64,000 nt of DNA from positions 1-64,000 of the forward strand of contig RPFO01001112.1 of NCBI GenBank assembly GCA_009746045.1, read 5' to 3'. The notes below the pieces were generated by a model. That model had not been told where the DNA came from and did not search any database. It saw only the letters and a list, made by a program, of their open reading frames with translations. The translations under genes and the position numbers were made by a program. Shown here piece by piece: positions 26,807 through 37,795 of the stretch (position 1 is its first letter; every line of letters starts with the position of its first letter). Source of the DNA: Mesostigma viride (lineage: Eukaryota > Streptophyta > Mesostigmatophyceae > Mesostigmatales > Mesostigmataceae).

Positions 26807-28029
26807 ATGGCGACACGCTTCCTTGGTGTAGATGTAGTCGAAGAAGACGACGACGTGCCGGTGGTCAAAGGCGGCTTGAGAGGGGCTCGTCCGCCTCCTA
26901 TTCACGCCGCGAAGGTGATCATCGACACGGGCGGGCCGGGCGACGACCTCTTCGACATGCTCGCGAACCCGAAGAAAGCAAGGTCGCAATATGCTGAACC
27001 TGTACGGTCGGACAGCGGTCCGGGGAAGGGGATGTCAGATGAATTCGCGTTTGACGATTTCGGAGACGAAGACGACGCATTCGACGACATGATGGGGGGG
27101 ACGGGCAGGAACGAACGCCTCCGATGCAACAAGGGCCTTCGAGAGAAGAGGTCTTTCGAGAGAAGTCGGAACTTCTCCACAAAATGCATCGGATGAAGGA
27201 GCGTGGGTTCGAGGTTCCTCAGTTTGACATGCGTTCGGATTTAGACGAAATGCGATTCGAGTGTTCAAAGATCGAAAGAGCCGCGGAATGCCGAAACGCC
27301 GTCAACATGATGCGTCAGATCTTAGTCGCCGGGACAAGTGCGATGCAGTTTCTAAACAATAGGTACGACCCTATTGGCCTAAAGTTAGACGGATGGTCAG
27401 AAAGCGTGATGGCCAACATCGGGGATTACGATAACGTGTTCGAGCGATTGTACGACAAGCACAGAGGAAAGGTCGCTATGGCACCCGAATTGGAACTCAT
27501 CATGATGGTGGGTGGTTCGGCGCTCATGTTCCATATGACGGCGAGCTTTACGCGAGCGGGTCTTCCATCGATGTCAGAAATCGCGAAACAAGACCCTGAG
27601 CTCATGAAGTCGTTGCTGAAGGTGATGATGAAGAACAGTATGGACGGTTCTCAACCTCCGCAAAGTCGTCCACCTCCTCCGGCTGCCGCTTCAAAATCCG
27701 AGCCTAGCGCGCCAAAGGAGCCGTACGTCATGCGCGGCCCCGGGTTCGATATGGGAGGATTGATGGACGGGACAAGGGCGAGAGCGATGGCTCCGAGTCA
27801 TTCGACCTTAGACAGCATCGTGCAGGAGTCTCTCGGGTCAAACCGACCGAGCGAGGCCGTCGTAGTCGAGACCATCGACGGGAAGGACGATGAAAGCGTG
27901 ACCGGAAGCGTCATGGGAGACGGGGACACGAGGACCATTCATATGAACGGAACTCCGAAAAAGAAGCGAGGCGGCGGTTCGAAAAAGAAGAAGCCCGAGG
28001 ACGCGTCTGCGATTGTTTTAGAAATCTAA
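26807..28029 (+). CDS. Conserved nucleocytovirus protein (LDGWSES motif), frame break at G7
   Basis: The part from 26807 codes for an N-terminal acidic region. At a run of seven G (27094-27100) the coding pattern moves to the frame of 27124-28029, about 407 codons in all. The core holds FLNNRYDPIGLKLDGWSES, then MAPELELIMMVGGSALMFHM and a QDPELMK segment. I know this pattern from a family of unknown function found across nucleocytoviruses (DUF5767, from memory). The C-terminus is Pro/Ser-rich and ends in Lys/Arg-Gly runs. It is one of the best family markers in the window. Confidence 0.8.
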
Positions 28030-28045
28030 CTATAAGTTGTAAAGT

Positions 28046-28873
28046 ATGTCAGGAATCGGGGCTGCTTGGAAACTAATCATTTTTCTGACTGTCGCGATGG
28101 GCGCACAAATAGGAGCACTGGCCTATCGGCAATACGCCGCAAAAGAAGAAGAGGTAGTGGAAGAGATGAATTACTCCCGTTCAGGTACTTGTGCACCGGG
28201 CACAGAGTGTTTTGGATCGGACATAATGGTGGATGCCATGGCCAAGATGTGGGTAACCAATGTAATGAACAGCTTTGAGTTGGAAAAAGAGTACCAATTG
28301 CCCTCCGACCGCGATATTTCTATTCGGATGCGAGTGACAGATTGCGACTCCAGTGTGTGCGGCCCGGTCTTAAAAAAGATACGAAGGCGCATCATCGAAA
28401 GGCTGGCAGATCGCATGCAATACGATAATCTCGAGGACGCGGAAACGTATTGGACTATCCAAGTTCTTATGGGAAAACCGGTTCCGACGGCCGATCAGGT
28501 CACGCTCGGTTCCAATAACGGCCTACGTGAAGGCGCTTGTTCTCCAGGATACGTCCCTACATCCAGATCGATTTATGAAACGTGTCATTATCGAGTGGAA
28601 TCTCTGATAACCAAACTTAACAATATCAAGGAATCGAAATTGAGTTTTGATGATATTGTGAAGATGAACCTTTGCAAAGGAGACGGGTGCAATCCTTCCA
28701 TTAAAGACTCCTTAAAAAAAGAGTTGGGGTTGCCCACCATCTCTCTCACGCCGGCTGAAGCGCTCGCGCTGTCAGAATCTTCGCCCGGTCAAAATCCGGA
28801 CGTTCCGAAGCCGGTATTGTTCGACTCCATCACAGCGGAGTCAACGCCAACGGAGACGAAATCTACTGTATAG
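28046..28873 (+). CDS. Membrane-anchored Cys-rich protein
   Basis: A protein of 275 residues with an N-terminal membrane anchor (about residues 7-27) and a Cys-containing domain (pairs near CAPGTEC, CDSSVC, CSPG...C, CKGDGC) that could form disulfides. A TLTPAEA-like Pro/Ser tail ends it. The gene starts 16 nt after the previous stop. The next gene is a paralog. Such anchored disulfide proteins often sit in virion membranes, but that role is inferred. Confidence 0.65.
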   Translation: MSGIGAAWKLIIFLTVAMGAQIGALAYRQYAAKEEEVVEEMNYSRSGTCAPGTECFGSDIMVDAMAKMWVTNVMNSFELEKEYQLPSDRDISIRMRVTDCDSSVCGPVLKKIRRRIIERLADRMQYDNLEDAETYWTIQVLMGKPVPTADQVTLGSNNGLREGACSPGYVPTSRSIYETCHYRVESLITKLNNIKESKLSFDDIVKMNLCKGDGCNPSIKDSLKKELGLPTISLTPAEALALSESSPGQNPDVPKPVLFDSITAESTPTETKSTV

Positions 28874-28885
28874 ATATAGTAGTTC

Positions 28886-29657
28886 ATGGGGAAAGGGATC
28901 GGTTTTTTGTGGAAGCTCGTTATCTTCTTTATATTTGCCGCGGGTGCGCAGTCAGGCGTTTTGGCTGTTCGGATGTATTCTTTTAAACAACAGGAAAGTC
29001 AGACAGTCAGATTCCAGCGCTGAAGCTAAACAAGTTTATGGGGACAAATATCTGACAGGCGCAGGTTTCAACGACGCGTTTATTGAGTCCGAGTCCGACT
29101 TCTGGGTGAAAAAGATCATGGAAAATCTTGATGCGGACGGGCACGTGGAGTTGCCGTCCCAGCGAGAGATCTTGATTGTGCACAACTTGGCTTGCGGTGA
29201 TGATGACGTCCAATTATGCAATGTGAACGCGCAAAAGGTTCGGAACGCGATCATCGAGAAGTTGACGACTGAAATGAAGTACGACAAGATCCAAGACGCG
29301 CTTGATTACTGGATGGTAAAGATCTTGCTAGGGCACCCCGTTCCGACAAGAGATCAGATACTTGCCATAAAAATGCGTAACGAACCGTGTCTTCAAGACC
29401 CTGTCCCTTGCGAAAAACAAGTAGAAGAACTTATCAACACCTTGAACGGAATCAAAGAAAAAGGAGGCAGCGTTCGCGATTTTGTCGAGATGAAACTCTG
29501 TAGAGGCGACGACTGCAATCCAGATCTCCGAAGTTCCGTTAAGAAAGAACTCGGAATGCCGACGGTTTCGATAACGCCGCAGGATTCTGTACAAATCACC
29601 TCTCCTTTGCTGTTAAGGGTGGGCGCGTACGACTCGATGAAGAATTATTCCTCGTAG
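28886..29657 (+). CDS. Paralog of the 28046 protein, one frame break
   Basis: An ATG at 28886 opens a frame with the same N-terminal anchor pattern as its neighbour (GxxWKLxIFxxxAxGAQ). It ends early at about 29023. The rest, matching the neighbour through the VPTxDQ, ELI..LN.IKE and LC.GD.CNP segments, is in the frame of 28935-29657. The switch lies between 28980 and 29020. The frame starting at 28935 alone would lack the membrane anchor. A one-base indel is the simplest cause. Confidence 0.6.
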
Positions 29658-29679
29658 TCGCATACCACGTCGAGAAAAA

Positions 29680-30810
29680 ATGGAAGAGGGCTTGGGCGAT
29701 TTTGCAAGTCTGCCATCTGAACTACGAAACCGCGTTTTTTCAGAGGTTTTGAAAAACAACAGAGGAGATGCCGCATTTCTCGGCATGACGTCCAAGACCA
29801 TGATGAGCGAAATCTGGCCCGTTCTCAAAGCGGATATTTTCGAGTGCCCGGCAGAGTTCAGCGACCTCATCAAAGCGCAATGGAAACAGAAGTTTTCGTT
29901 CGAGAAAAAGACTTGCGTTCGATTCGTCGTCTACGATGTCGTCGACGCGCAATGGGAGGTGGTGGGCGACTTCGGAGGAGTCGGTTATCAAGACGGTATC
30001 CCCACAGTCGTCATCGAGTGGAGAAACGTTGTTCGGTTCCTCAAGTATAGACCCGGGATCGATGTGATCATTTTCGAGGCGGCAACGATGAGGAAGACGG
30101 GATGCCTGTCTCTTTTTCACCACGAGTACGCGGTCGTACTGGCGCTGCTCCACATTTTTCGATGGATCCGAACCTACCCTTGCGACTTGATGGTCGTTTT
30201 TCCGGAGAAAAAGCATACCGTCGAGACGAAACTCGCGCAGTCCCGTCTAGAGGCCGCTTCTTTTCACCGGCCTTACTCCCACCTCGTTTTCGCGAACTCT
30301 AACCGGATCCTGTTCGAAGGGCCGAAAGTTGTGATGTTCGGGAAGGGCCAGGACGCGAAAAACACGTTTCGGTCCGTGGATCCTAAGAACATGCTCAAGT
30401 TTGCAGTGCCTTCTGGAACGCTTCTGCACATCGACAGGGGAGCCGAAGAATACGTCCTCCCGAGGCTTCAAGAGGGTTTTTTTGACATGGTCTTCTCCAA
30501 CCACGACCTGAAGGCCGATGTGCTCGTGGGATCCCCTCCAACGAAAGGCATGGTCTTCTTGTCGGGCAGCGGGAACTTCCGCATCCAAAGCGGGCGTACA
30601 TTCATCGTTCTCCCCGTGAACAACAGGGCTTCGGTGACCTTTGAAGAAGATGAGAAGGACATCCAGCCTAGCGAGATCGCGTATTGGGTCGAGGGGGCTT
30701 GGCTGAGCAAAGACTTTTTCACAAAGGTGAAGGGCAGGACTCTGAAGGACAGCGAGAAAGATGCCATCCTCCGTCGAGTGACGTTGGTTATGGAACCAGT
30801 TAAAGTGTAA
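29680..30810 (+). CDS. F-box-like protein
   Basis: A protein of 376 residues. Residues 8-25 (FASLPSELRNRVFSEVL) match the beginning of an F-box. The rest is a beta-rich globular region without recognisable repeats, presumably the substrate-binding part. The ATG at 29680 lies 22 nt after the previous stop. Confidence 0.6.
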   Translation: MEEGLGDFASLPSELRNRVFSEVLKNNRGDAAFLGMTSKTMMSEIWPVLKADIFECPAEFSDLIKAQWKQKFSFEKKTCVRFVVYDVVDAQWEVVGDFGGVGYQDGIPTVVIEWRNVVRFLKYRPGIDVIIFEAATMRKTGCLSLFHHEYAVVLALLHIFRWIRTYPCDLMVVFPEKKHTVETKLAQSRLEAASFHRPYSHLVFANSNRILFEGPKVVMFGKGQDAKNTFRSVDPKNMLKFAVPSGTLLHIDRGAEEYVLPRLQEGFFDMVFSNHDLKADVLVGSPPTKGMVFLSGSGNFRIQSGRTFIVLPVNNRASVTFEEDEKDIQPSEIAYWVEGAWLSKDFFTKVKGRTLKDSEKDAILRRVTLVMEPVKV

Positions 30811-30847
30811 ATTTTTTTATGCATGTATAATACATATCACTTTCAAC

Positions 30848-32312
30848 ATGACGACCCCATGCGAGAACCTGTCTAACATGCGCCTGGGTAGCCTCACCAC
30901 GACCGCCCTGCACGGTGACACTAACCCCTTGGCTCTCAACCATGATTTAGTGATTACGTCTAAGGACCGTATCTATCTCACCCCCAATGACGGGATGGGA
31001 GTCGACGGTTCTAACATGCTTCTGATCACGGGTAGCACTAGCATGACAGGCGATCTGTCCGTAGGGAATATCGTACTCGCGGAAAACGAAATGACCACTT
31101 CGACGGGTGGTCTCGATATTACTTCTAGCACCGGGACGGTTCGCGTAGATGATGTAGTCTTTAACGCTTCCGCTATGACCGTAAACGGGGACGTGGATCT
31201 GTCGCTCACGGCGGGTCCTTCCAAGTCCGTGGTGGTGGAGAGTGTGAAGGTGACCGATAATGCTATGACCGTTACTAGCGATGTTGACTTGACACTCACG
31301 GCAGGCGCCACTAAGTCGGTGGTCGTGGAGAGCGTCAAGGTGACCGATAATGCCATGACGGTGACCAGCGACGTGGACTTGACCCTGACAGCCGGTGCCA
31401 CCAAGTCGGTGGTCGTGGAGAGCGTGAAGGTGACCGATAATGCCATGACGGTGACTAGCGACGTGGACTTGACTCTGACGGCCGGTGCCACCAAGTCTGT
31501 TATTGTGGAGTCCGTCAAGGTCACGGACAACGCAATGACGGTCACTAGCGACGTGGATCTTACTCTCACGGCCGGCGCGACCAAGTCTGTCGTGGTGGAG
31601 AACGTCAAGGTCACGGACAGCGCGATCACGACGTCGAGCGGGACCCTGGCCTTGACTTCCGCTGGCTCTGCGTCAAACACGGTTCAGGCGGCGAATGTTA
31701 CTTTTGCCGGTTCGGCTCTGAGCACGGCCACGGGTAATTTGACGATTTCTTCCGCCGGGTCCGCGGCGAACCCGGTGACTCTGGGTGGCGTGGTCGTGAC
31801 CAACGCGGCAGTCACGACTAGCAGCTCGGCCATGTCTATCACTCCCGGCGGCGCGTCTCTGACGGTGGGCAAGGATCTGATCCTGACCAGCACCGCGGGC
31901 GGCAGCGGTAAGGTGACGACCTCGGCGGGCGACCTCCAGCTCATGAGCGCGAGCGGCACGACGGCCGTGACCGGAACTCTCACGACCACCGGCGATCTCA
32001 AGGTCGCGGGCGTGGTCGAGAGCACCAATTCGACGGGGTACTTTGACCTCGTGGACAAGAGTGTTAAGCTCGGCTACCAAAAGGGGTCTTACACGGTCGT
32101 GGATGCGCCTTTCACCACAAAGATGATCGGTCCACCCAGGACCACTAATGATACTACAAACGGTGTCGTCGTGTATCTCGGGGGTCTCGCAGATATTGTG
32201 GACGGCAAGCTGGTTATTCCTACGACTCATACGGCCAGTTCTGCATATACCGCCGTCAATGACTCGACAGGATTGGCTAGCAACGGGATCCTCAACTGGA
32301 GCACGGATAACG
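30848..32312 (+). pseudogene. 5' part of fiber-like gene, cut by LTR retrotransposon
   Basis: This codes for the first 488 residues of a fiber-like protein: a short N-terminal domain, then a Ser/Thr/Val/Gly-rich series of beta-strand repeats. Four to five copies of a 30-residue unit (VKVTDNAMTVTSDVDLTLT core, 90 bp each, about 31230-31640) are nearly identical in DNA. The last codon is split by the insertion at 32312/32313. The open frame runs about 50 nt into the LTR before a stop. The C-terminal part continues at 35156 in the same frame. A TGTATAATACATA element lies about 20 nt before the start. Confidence 0.8.
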
Positions 32313-32843
32313 TGTCAAAATGTAGGACAGGTGGCAGGCTTAAAGATCGAATAATGCTTTACTGATTTTATATATTGACTTTGAGTCGGCGTACAAACGG
32401 GTAGCCATGACAATTGCAGGGGCAACATTAAGTGGAAAAACACACTGTCGCAGTATCCGTCGATCTGGAAATAATCTACGGTATAAGTTAAAGTGCATCC
32501 AGCCGCCACACACAAGTGGGTGGCTTACATCAACACTAAAATGATGCGTCAGATCACTAGTATGCAAGTACAAGGACATTGCGCCTCCAGGGCAGCACTT
32601 AGTGAACATAGGGTCGGCGCGTAGCGCGGAGCCAGGCAAATTTTGTCAGACGGCTACAGTACCACTGGCTACAGTACCACTGGTTACAGTACCACTAGGG
32701 TACGGATGTCAGCTAACTAATATATTTAGCTAACTAATATACTTAGTAAAATGTAGGAGAAAGTAGTCATATAAGTTCCGGTATACCCGAAACCAGCACA
32801 CTCAATAAAAAGACTGTCAGGCATATTGGGGCATATCCTGACA
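32313..32843 (-). repeat. 3' LTR of element 1
   Basis: One of two 531-bp LTRs. On the minus strand it starts TGTCAGGATATGCCCC, which folds with ATATGCCTGACA a few bases on into a short terminal hairpin, and it ends TTTTGACA. Confidence 0.9.
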
Positions 32844-33411
32844 CCCCCCTTGCATACAATGTGCCTGTTCCCCCCCTTGCTCAGAGAGACCTACAGCTAG
32901 TGAGGGTATAGCCGGGTACACTCCCCTGGCACCCCCCTTACACGGCTATCTGGTTGGAGCTGAGAGGAGACTGATGACTGTAGCCCCCAGGTGTCCCTGG
33001 GAGTGCGCCACAGTGGCTGTTGCTGGGAGAATGCCGGGGACCCTCGAAAAAACTTGGTTGTTGCTGCTGTTGCTGGTAAAATGCTGGGACCCTGGAAAGA
33101 CATCCGGTGGCCCCCAGGTGTCCCTGGGAGTGCGCCACAGGAGAAAAGAACACAGGTGGACTGTTTGATGCTGGTACTGCAGTACTGGTCACTGCTGGCT
33201 GCTGGCATGAAGACCTGCACCTGTCACGTCTGGCAGGGCGGGCTACTAGCCGCTAGCGATGCAGGAGGGCCAGAGGACGGGTTGGGGGGGCTGGCTGCTG
33301 TCGCCTGCTGCAGTGCAGGTTGAAAAACTCCAGGGCCCACGTCTGGTGCTAGCTGGGCCCAGCTGGCTGCTACCCCTTGTTCCCGGTCCCGGGGGGAGCT
33401 GGATAAGGCGT

Positions 33412-34305
33412 TTAGAAACAGAAACCGGGGGGGAGGTCAGGGGCCTCGTGGGAGGGCGTCGGTGGGGTGTCGGTGGTGTGGTGGGCGGCGAGCCCGCCGG
33501 TGTTGCCGCGAGTGTTCCGTAGGTGAGGGTACTTCCACCAGCAGGTGGGCTCCTGATGAGAGGTGCGACCGCAGTGGGTGCAGCTGGGCCGCTGGGTCCC
33601 GCCATTGTGACCGCCACGCCCCCTGCCACGGCCGGTGCCACGGCCACCGCGTCCAGAGTGGGAGGTATGATACACCCCGGTGGCCTCCGCGGAATCTTTG
33701 TTACCGTGCACAAGGTCCCAGGCCTTAAGAAGGGCCGCCTTAGTTTCCTGTAGGGTGATACCGTCCCCAAGGTTCAATTGTGCAAGGGACGGTAGCAACT
33801 CCTCGGTCACGCCGGCGAGCAGATTCTCGGCCAGATCCTCGGGTGCCATTTTGGCGCCGGTGGCAATCAGGTCGTTATAAGTTAATTCCCCGTCGGTTAT
33901 ATATTGCCGCATTGTGACGCCGGGTTCCAGCTTCATTCGATTTAGCTTGCGGCGTAGTGCTCGCCGGTTGCTCATCTGCAGTTTGAGATGCTCATATTCT
34001 TCACAGATGCGATGATATGCCACGCTGCCAGTTTTCTGAGTAACACTGTTTGCCACTTTGAGTGCCGGTCCAACGAGGCACTGACAAAGGGCCGCAAAAA
34101 GAATCAGGTCGCGTTCCTCATTGACCTCGGTGCCAAGCAGGACAGACAGCATCCCGAATGCTGTCACTACGGCCAGAAAAGGAATCTTCGTGTTATCCCA
34201 CTTTACTGGGTCGAGGCCGTCGAACTGTGTAATATTTTTGCAGGCCTGTAGAATGTTGAGATCTTTCGTCGCTTTCGTAGCTGCTGCTGTCGCGGCTGCG
34301 GACAT
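33412..34305 (-). CDS. gag: Retrotransposon Gag with CCHC zinc knuckle
   Basis: A protein of 297 residues. The N-terminal two thirds follow the copia-type Gag pattern: F-x-G-x-x-x-x-x-W near residue 28, a W-less helix set, and a conserved ending ...LLPSLAQLNL. Next comes an Arg-Gly-rich stretch and then a zinc knuckle C-x2-C-x4-H-x4-C (CTHCGRTSHQEPTC, about residues 238-251) that would bind the element RNA. The tail is Pro/Thr-rich. It is the only gene in the element and looks intact. Confidence 0.88.
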   Translation of the reverse strand: MSAAATAAATKATKDLNILQACKNITQFDGLDPVKWDNTKIPFLAVVTAFGMLSVLLGTEVNEERDLILFAALCQCLVGPALKVANSVTQKTGSVAYHRICEEYEHLKLQMSNRRALRRKLNRMKLEPGVTMRQYITDGELTYNDLIATGAKMAPEDLAENLLAGVTEELLPSLAQLNLGDGITLQETKAALLKAWDLVHGNKDSAEATGVYHTSHSGRGGRGTGRGRGRGGHNGGTQRPSCTHCGRTSHQEPTCWWKYPHLRNTRGNTGGLAAHHTTDTPPTPSHEAPDLPPGFCF

Positions 34306-34600
34306 GATTGTCTCGGCAAGGTTAAAATCTGGTCACAACCGAGTCTCGGCAAGGTGAAAATCTGGAGACAGCCGAGAAAGCCGGAGACGCTCAATCCGTA
34401 ATGGTAAAGATTAAGACTAATATGCGACGATGGTTGAGAACAGCAAATACGAGGTAGAGACGATCGTCTAAATACTGGAGTTCTTGAATTTCGATACAGG
34501 GAAGCCCGTCAAGGATATGCACGACTGGCATAAAGTGCCGACGTCGGATTCAGGGAGTCAATTTGCCCGATAAATGGGACCAGTTGCAGCAATTTAGTTG

Positions 34601-34619
34601 GCCACCCCGCTCGATACCA
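34601..34619 (-). other. Primer-binding site of element 1
   Basis: TGGTATCGAGCGGGGTGGC on the minus strand directly follows the 5' LTR. The first seven bases match the common initiator-Met tRNA primer site of copia elements. Confidence 0.75.
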
Positions 34620-35150
34620 TGTCAAAATGTAGGACAGGTGGCAGGCTTAAAGATCGAATAATGCTTTACTGATTTTATATATTGACTTTGAGTCGGCGTA
34701 CAAACGGGTAGCCATGACAATTGCAGGGGCAACATTAAGTGGAAAAACACACTGTCGCAGTATCCGTCGATCTGGAAATAATCTACGGTATAAGTTAAAG
34801 TGCATCCAGCCGCCACACACAAGTGGGTGGCTTACATCAACACTAAAATGATGCGTCAGATCACTAGTATGCAAGTACAAGGACATTGCGCCTCCAGGGC
34901 AGCACTTAGTGAACATAGGGTCGGCGCGTAGCGCGGAGCCAGGCAAATTTTGTCAGACGGCTACAGTACCACTGGCTACAGTACCACTGGTTACAGTACC
35001 ACTAGGGTACGGATGTCAGCTAACTAATATATTTAGCTGACTAATATACTTAGTAAAATGTAGGAGAAAGTAGTCATATAAGTTCCGGTATACCCGAAAC
35101 CAGCACACTCAATAAAAAGACTGTCAGGCATATTGGGGCATATCCTGACA
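34620..35150 (-). repeat. 5' LTR of element 1
   Basis: The 531-bp partner of the LTR at 32313. Only one substitution was seen by eye (A/G near 32740 versus 35040). Near identity indicates a recent insertion. Confidence 0.9.
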
Positions 35151-35155
35151 TAACG

Positions 35156-36600
35156 TCAACATCGAGTTTCCAATCACGATTACGGCAGCTCTCACTAACA
35201 CGAGCATTAACATGTGTCCGATTTTGTTCCTCGAAAACTTCACGTCCCCAACAAACCAACTGTACGTGCGCATGTACGCTAAGGGAACGCTTGGAAAGCT
35301 CAGGCTTGAGGGTCTTGGCCTTGACTCGGATGCCGTCGGTTTTCTAGACAGCGCGGGTACATATTTGATAAAGGTTTCAACTGCTTGGTCGGGGGGGGTC
35401 TGTTTAGGCACGATTACGTTTTCTAAGGACGGTGGCCCCACTGTACCTGTCACGTTCTCGGGGAGTCAGACAGTCAATCTCACAAGTAGGCTTTCAGACT
35501 GTTACAAGTGGGGGGTTGTTGTTGGTTCGAGCGGTTACGCTCCCAACAACCAGTACACGATAGACTATTGGAAGGTAACCAAGGGCGCGGCGTCCACAAA
35601 CACCGCCTCCGAAAACTCGGGTCTGTTTGTCGACGGCAGTGCGTCCTATTCTAGCCGCGCTCTCACTTGGCACATGGGCACCGGCGAGACCACCCAGGAC
35701 AAGGCGACGACCTCGGGTTCGTACTGGCATTTTGAGGGCGGTCAGCTCATGTTTTCGAGGACCATCGAGTCCGCAGACCGCGAGGCGCCAGGAACCACTC
35801 TCTCACTCGCCTCGCTCGAGTCCGGCACTGACGACGTCCGCTGGGAGTTCAACTCCAGCAACACGTCCGAGGTCGGCAGCAAGGTGATGACTCTGAACGC
35901 CGGTGCCGTTGTCGAGAGCGGAGTCTTTAAGATCGACGCGTCTGGCAACCAGACTGGTACATGCAATACTTCTCTTCCCACTGGCACTTTTTCGGTCATC
36001 ATGAAGGTGATTCCCCGCTCTAACTTTGCCTCTGCCGCCGCTAACGGTCTTCAGATCATGTCGTACATCGGTGCCTCTGCTGCCACTTCTGTGACGGTGA
36101 GCAGTTTCGGAAAGCTTACCCTTACAGACGGGACGAACACTGTTGAGACCGCTAACATTGTCGCGTACGCCACCCCTTTTGTTCTCGCTGTTGTGCGCAA
36201 CGGTTCTAGCACCCAAATGTATGTCGACGGCGTCTCCGTTGCTTCCATTGCAGGATCTGCGAACGTCGGTTCGACTCCAATGCTGCGTCTGGGCCCGGGT
36301 AAGAGCGGCATCGCCGTGTGGTTCGACGACGTCCGTGTGAAGGCCGCCGCCATTTCGTCAGCAAATACCCAGATGTACGGCTGGAAGGAGATGTATGCTG
36401 CCAACCAGACGGTAACGTATGGTTTCCGTATTTCGAACAACGAGGGTCTCCAGTTGGTGAAGGTGCGTGGTTCCGGTGGCATGAATGGGTGGGTTGGTGT
36501 GAATCCAGCTCCCAACACTCTGACCGGTTCCAACTCTCTTGGGACTATCACTGATACGCCTTTCCATCTGATCTCTGAGCAGAGTGTCGTGTTCGTGTAA
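35156..36600 (+). pseudogene. 3' part of fiber-like gene, cut by LTR retrotransposon
   Basis: This continues the gene begun at 30848 in the same frame after the retrotransposon. About 480 codons remain, and the ATG at 35212 is internal. The second half is a LamG/concanavalin-like beta-sandwich, with a pattern ending in WFDDVRV and then a YGFRISNNEGLQL segment. The same segments occur in the minus-strand fiber at 41877-43697. It may bind sugars on the host surface, which is inferred. If transcribed from an internal promoter, a separate C-terminal protein could still be made. Confidence 0.8.
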
Positions 36601-36645
36601 TGATTCATAATTCAAATGGTTGCAGGTTCCGAATGACGAAAGCGG

Positions 36646-37284
36646 ATGGAGGAAACCAAAGCGTCGCGGGAAGGTTTTTTCCTCGTCCCGGAGCAGTCCA
36701 TGAGAAAAGTGGGAGGTAAAAAAAACTTTTTAAAAGATCTCAAAACAAACTACGAAGAAGACGTGGATTTCTACTTGACAAATCACAAGGAGTTGGGAAG
36801 AACCACGGTCTCGATCCACGCCACGGCAAAATGTCTTCAGGACTTCAAAGTCGTTGTGAGCGATGCGGAGGTCAGCCCCAACGACTTGGCCGAAACGAAG
36901 ATACAGCGCCAGGTGGCGGCGGAACTAGATGGTGTGCGAGAGGTTCGCTGTCCGGCGGGGATCATCGACATTCTGAGCCCCAAGCACAGGCTGCTTGTCG
37001 AAGTCAAGACATTTCATAAGTGGATGGAAGGCATTGGTCAGTTGCTATCGTATGGGAGGTACTATCCCGACTATCGAAAACGTCTGCACCTCTTTCGTAC
37101 TCCGAAACGAAGCGGGTGTTCTGTCGAAAAGATTCTCGTCGTGCACGAGACGTGTCTTTGGGCTAACATCGAACTCACGTTCGACGCTAGCATCGAAGTT
37201 GAGGAAACGTGCACGACGAGGACCGACAAAGAGGAGGAAAAAATAGGAGAGGGTATTAATACTTCTCCCGGTTCGCCAAAATGA
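36646..37284 (+). CDS. PD-(D/E)XK nuclease-like protein
   Basis: A protein of 212 residues. The segment around residues 105-150 reads GIIDILSPKHRLLVEVKTF, then WMEGIGQLLSYGRYYP, matching the D...ExK core and following G-Q helix of PD-(D/E)XK nucleases and related viral proteins. The C-terminus is Glu/Lys/Thr-rich. Its last 29 bp overlap the convergent gene at 37256. The target is unknown. Confidence 0.65.
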   Translation: MEETKASREGFFLVPEQSMRKVGGKKNFLKDLKTNYEEDVDFYLTNHKELGRTTVSIHATAKCLQDFKVVVSDAEVSPNDLAETKIQRQVAAELDGVREVRCPAGIIDILSPKHRLLVEVKTFHKWMEGIGQLLSYGRYYPDYRKRLHLFRTPKRSGCSVEKILVVHETCLWANIELTFDASIEVEETCTTRTDKEEEKIGEGINTSPGSPK

Positions 37285-37789
37285 GCGCTAGCTCGTCAGC
37301 GATCTTGGCGTCTTTGTTTTCTTCAGGAAGCTTTTCAAGCGGCGCGGACGAATCGTATCTCGGGATTTTGTCAATGAATGTAACCTTTTTGGTGTCCGGG
37401 ACGTATTCCAACGGTTTGAACGAATACCTCTCTGGCATCTGTGCGAGCGTCTCCTCTTCTTTAGTCAACACTCTAGGTTTTTGGGGCTTGCAATTGCTAA
37501 AACCGAAGGTCAAGATCGCCCGGGCTTTGCATTTGGCGCTCAGTGTTCTGTTGAACAAGTTTCCGAACAGCGCGCCAAAAGGGGTGTGACCGACAATGGC
37601 AGAAATGCCCTTGTTGATGACGTTTGCGACCTTCTTAGCACCCACGGCTCCGAGAAACATTCCAACCATGTCTGTAATCATGAGGACGGGGTTTCCCGCA
37701 AGGTATATAGAACGATACGTCTCAGTTGCAACAACATGTGTGACATCTAATGCTTTGTCTTTTGTTGAAGGAGGCGGTTCAGTCGCCAT
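37256..37789 (-). CDS. Unknown membrane-associated protein
   Basis: A protein of 177 residues with a hydrophobic segment near residues 32-55 (around ITDMVGMFLGAVGA) and a Gly/Phe-rich stretch near residue 70. The C-terminal half is soluble and charged. First in line after the gene at 37796 on the same strand, 6 nt downstream of its stop. Confidence 0.6.
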   Translation of the reverse strand: MATEPPPSTKDKALDVTHVVATETYRSIYLAGNPVLMITDMVGMFLGAVGAKKVANVINKGISAIVGHTPFGALFGNLFNRTLSAKCKARAILTFGFSNCKPQKPRVLTKEEETLAQMPERYSFKPLEYVPDTKKVTFIDKIPRYDSSAPLEKLPEENKDAKIADELALILANREKY

Positions 37790-37795
37790 ATTTGA

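Larger units (their letters stand above)
32313..35150 (-). mobile_element. Non-autonomous copia-type LTR retrotransposon, Gag only
   Basis: LTRs of 531 bp at 32313-32843 and 34620-35150 (one difference seen by eye) begin TG and end CA. A perfect target duplication TAACG flanks the element (32308-32312 and 35151-35155). On the minus strand the sequence next to the 5' LTR (34619 downward) reads TGGTATCGAGCGGGG, a primer-binding site like those for initiator tRNA-Met. An AGGGGGG polypurine tract (32844-32850) touches the 3' LTR. Only a Gag gene is present. Protease, integrase and reverse transcriptase are missing, so it depends on another element. Confidence 0.93.

Noticed and set aside
28970-29010. 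TTTAAAC as a programmed frameshift site
   Set aside because: The heptamer is not in the phase needed, and a -1 step would meet a stop at once. The change needed is +1.
33246-33770. Second gene in LTR element 1 overlapping Gag
   Set aside because: It is a shadow frame rich in Pro, Thr and Ser, without motifs, on the same strand as Gag in another phase.
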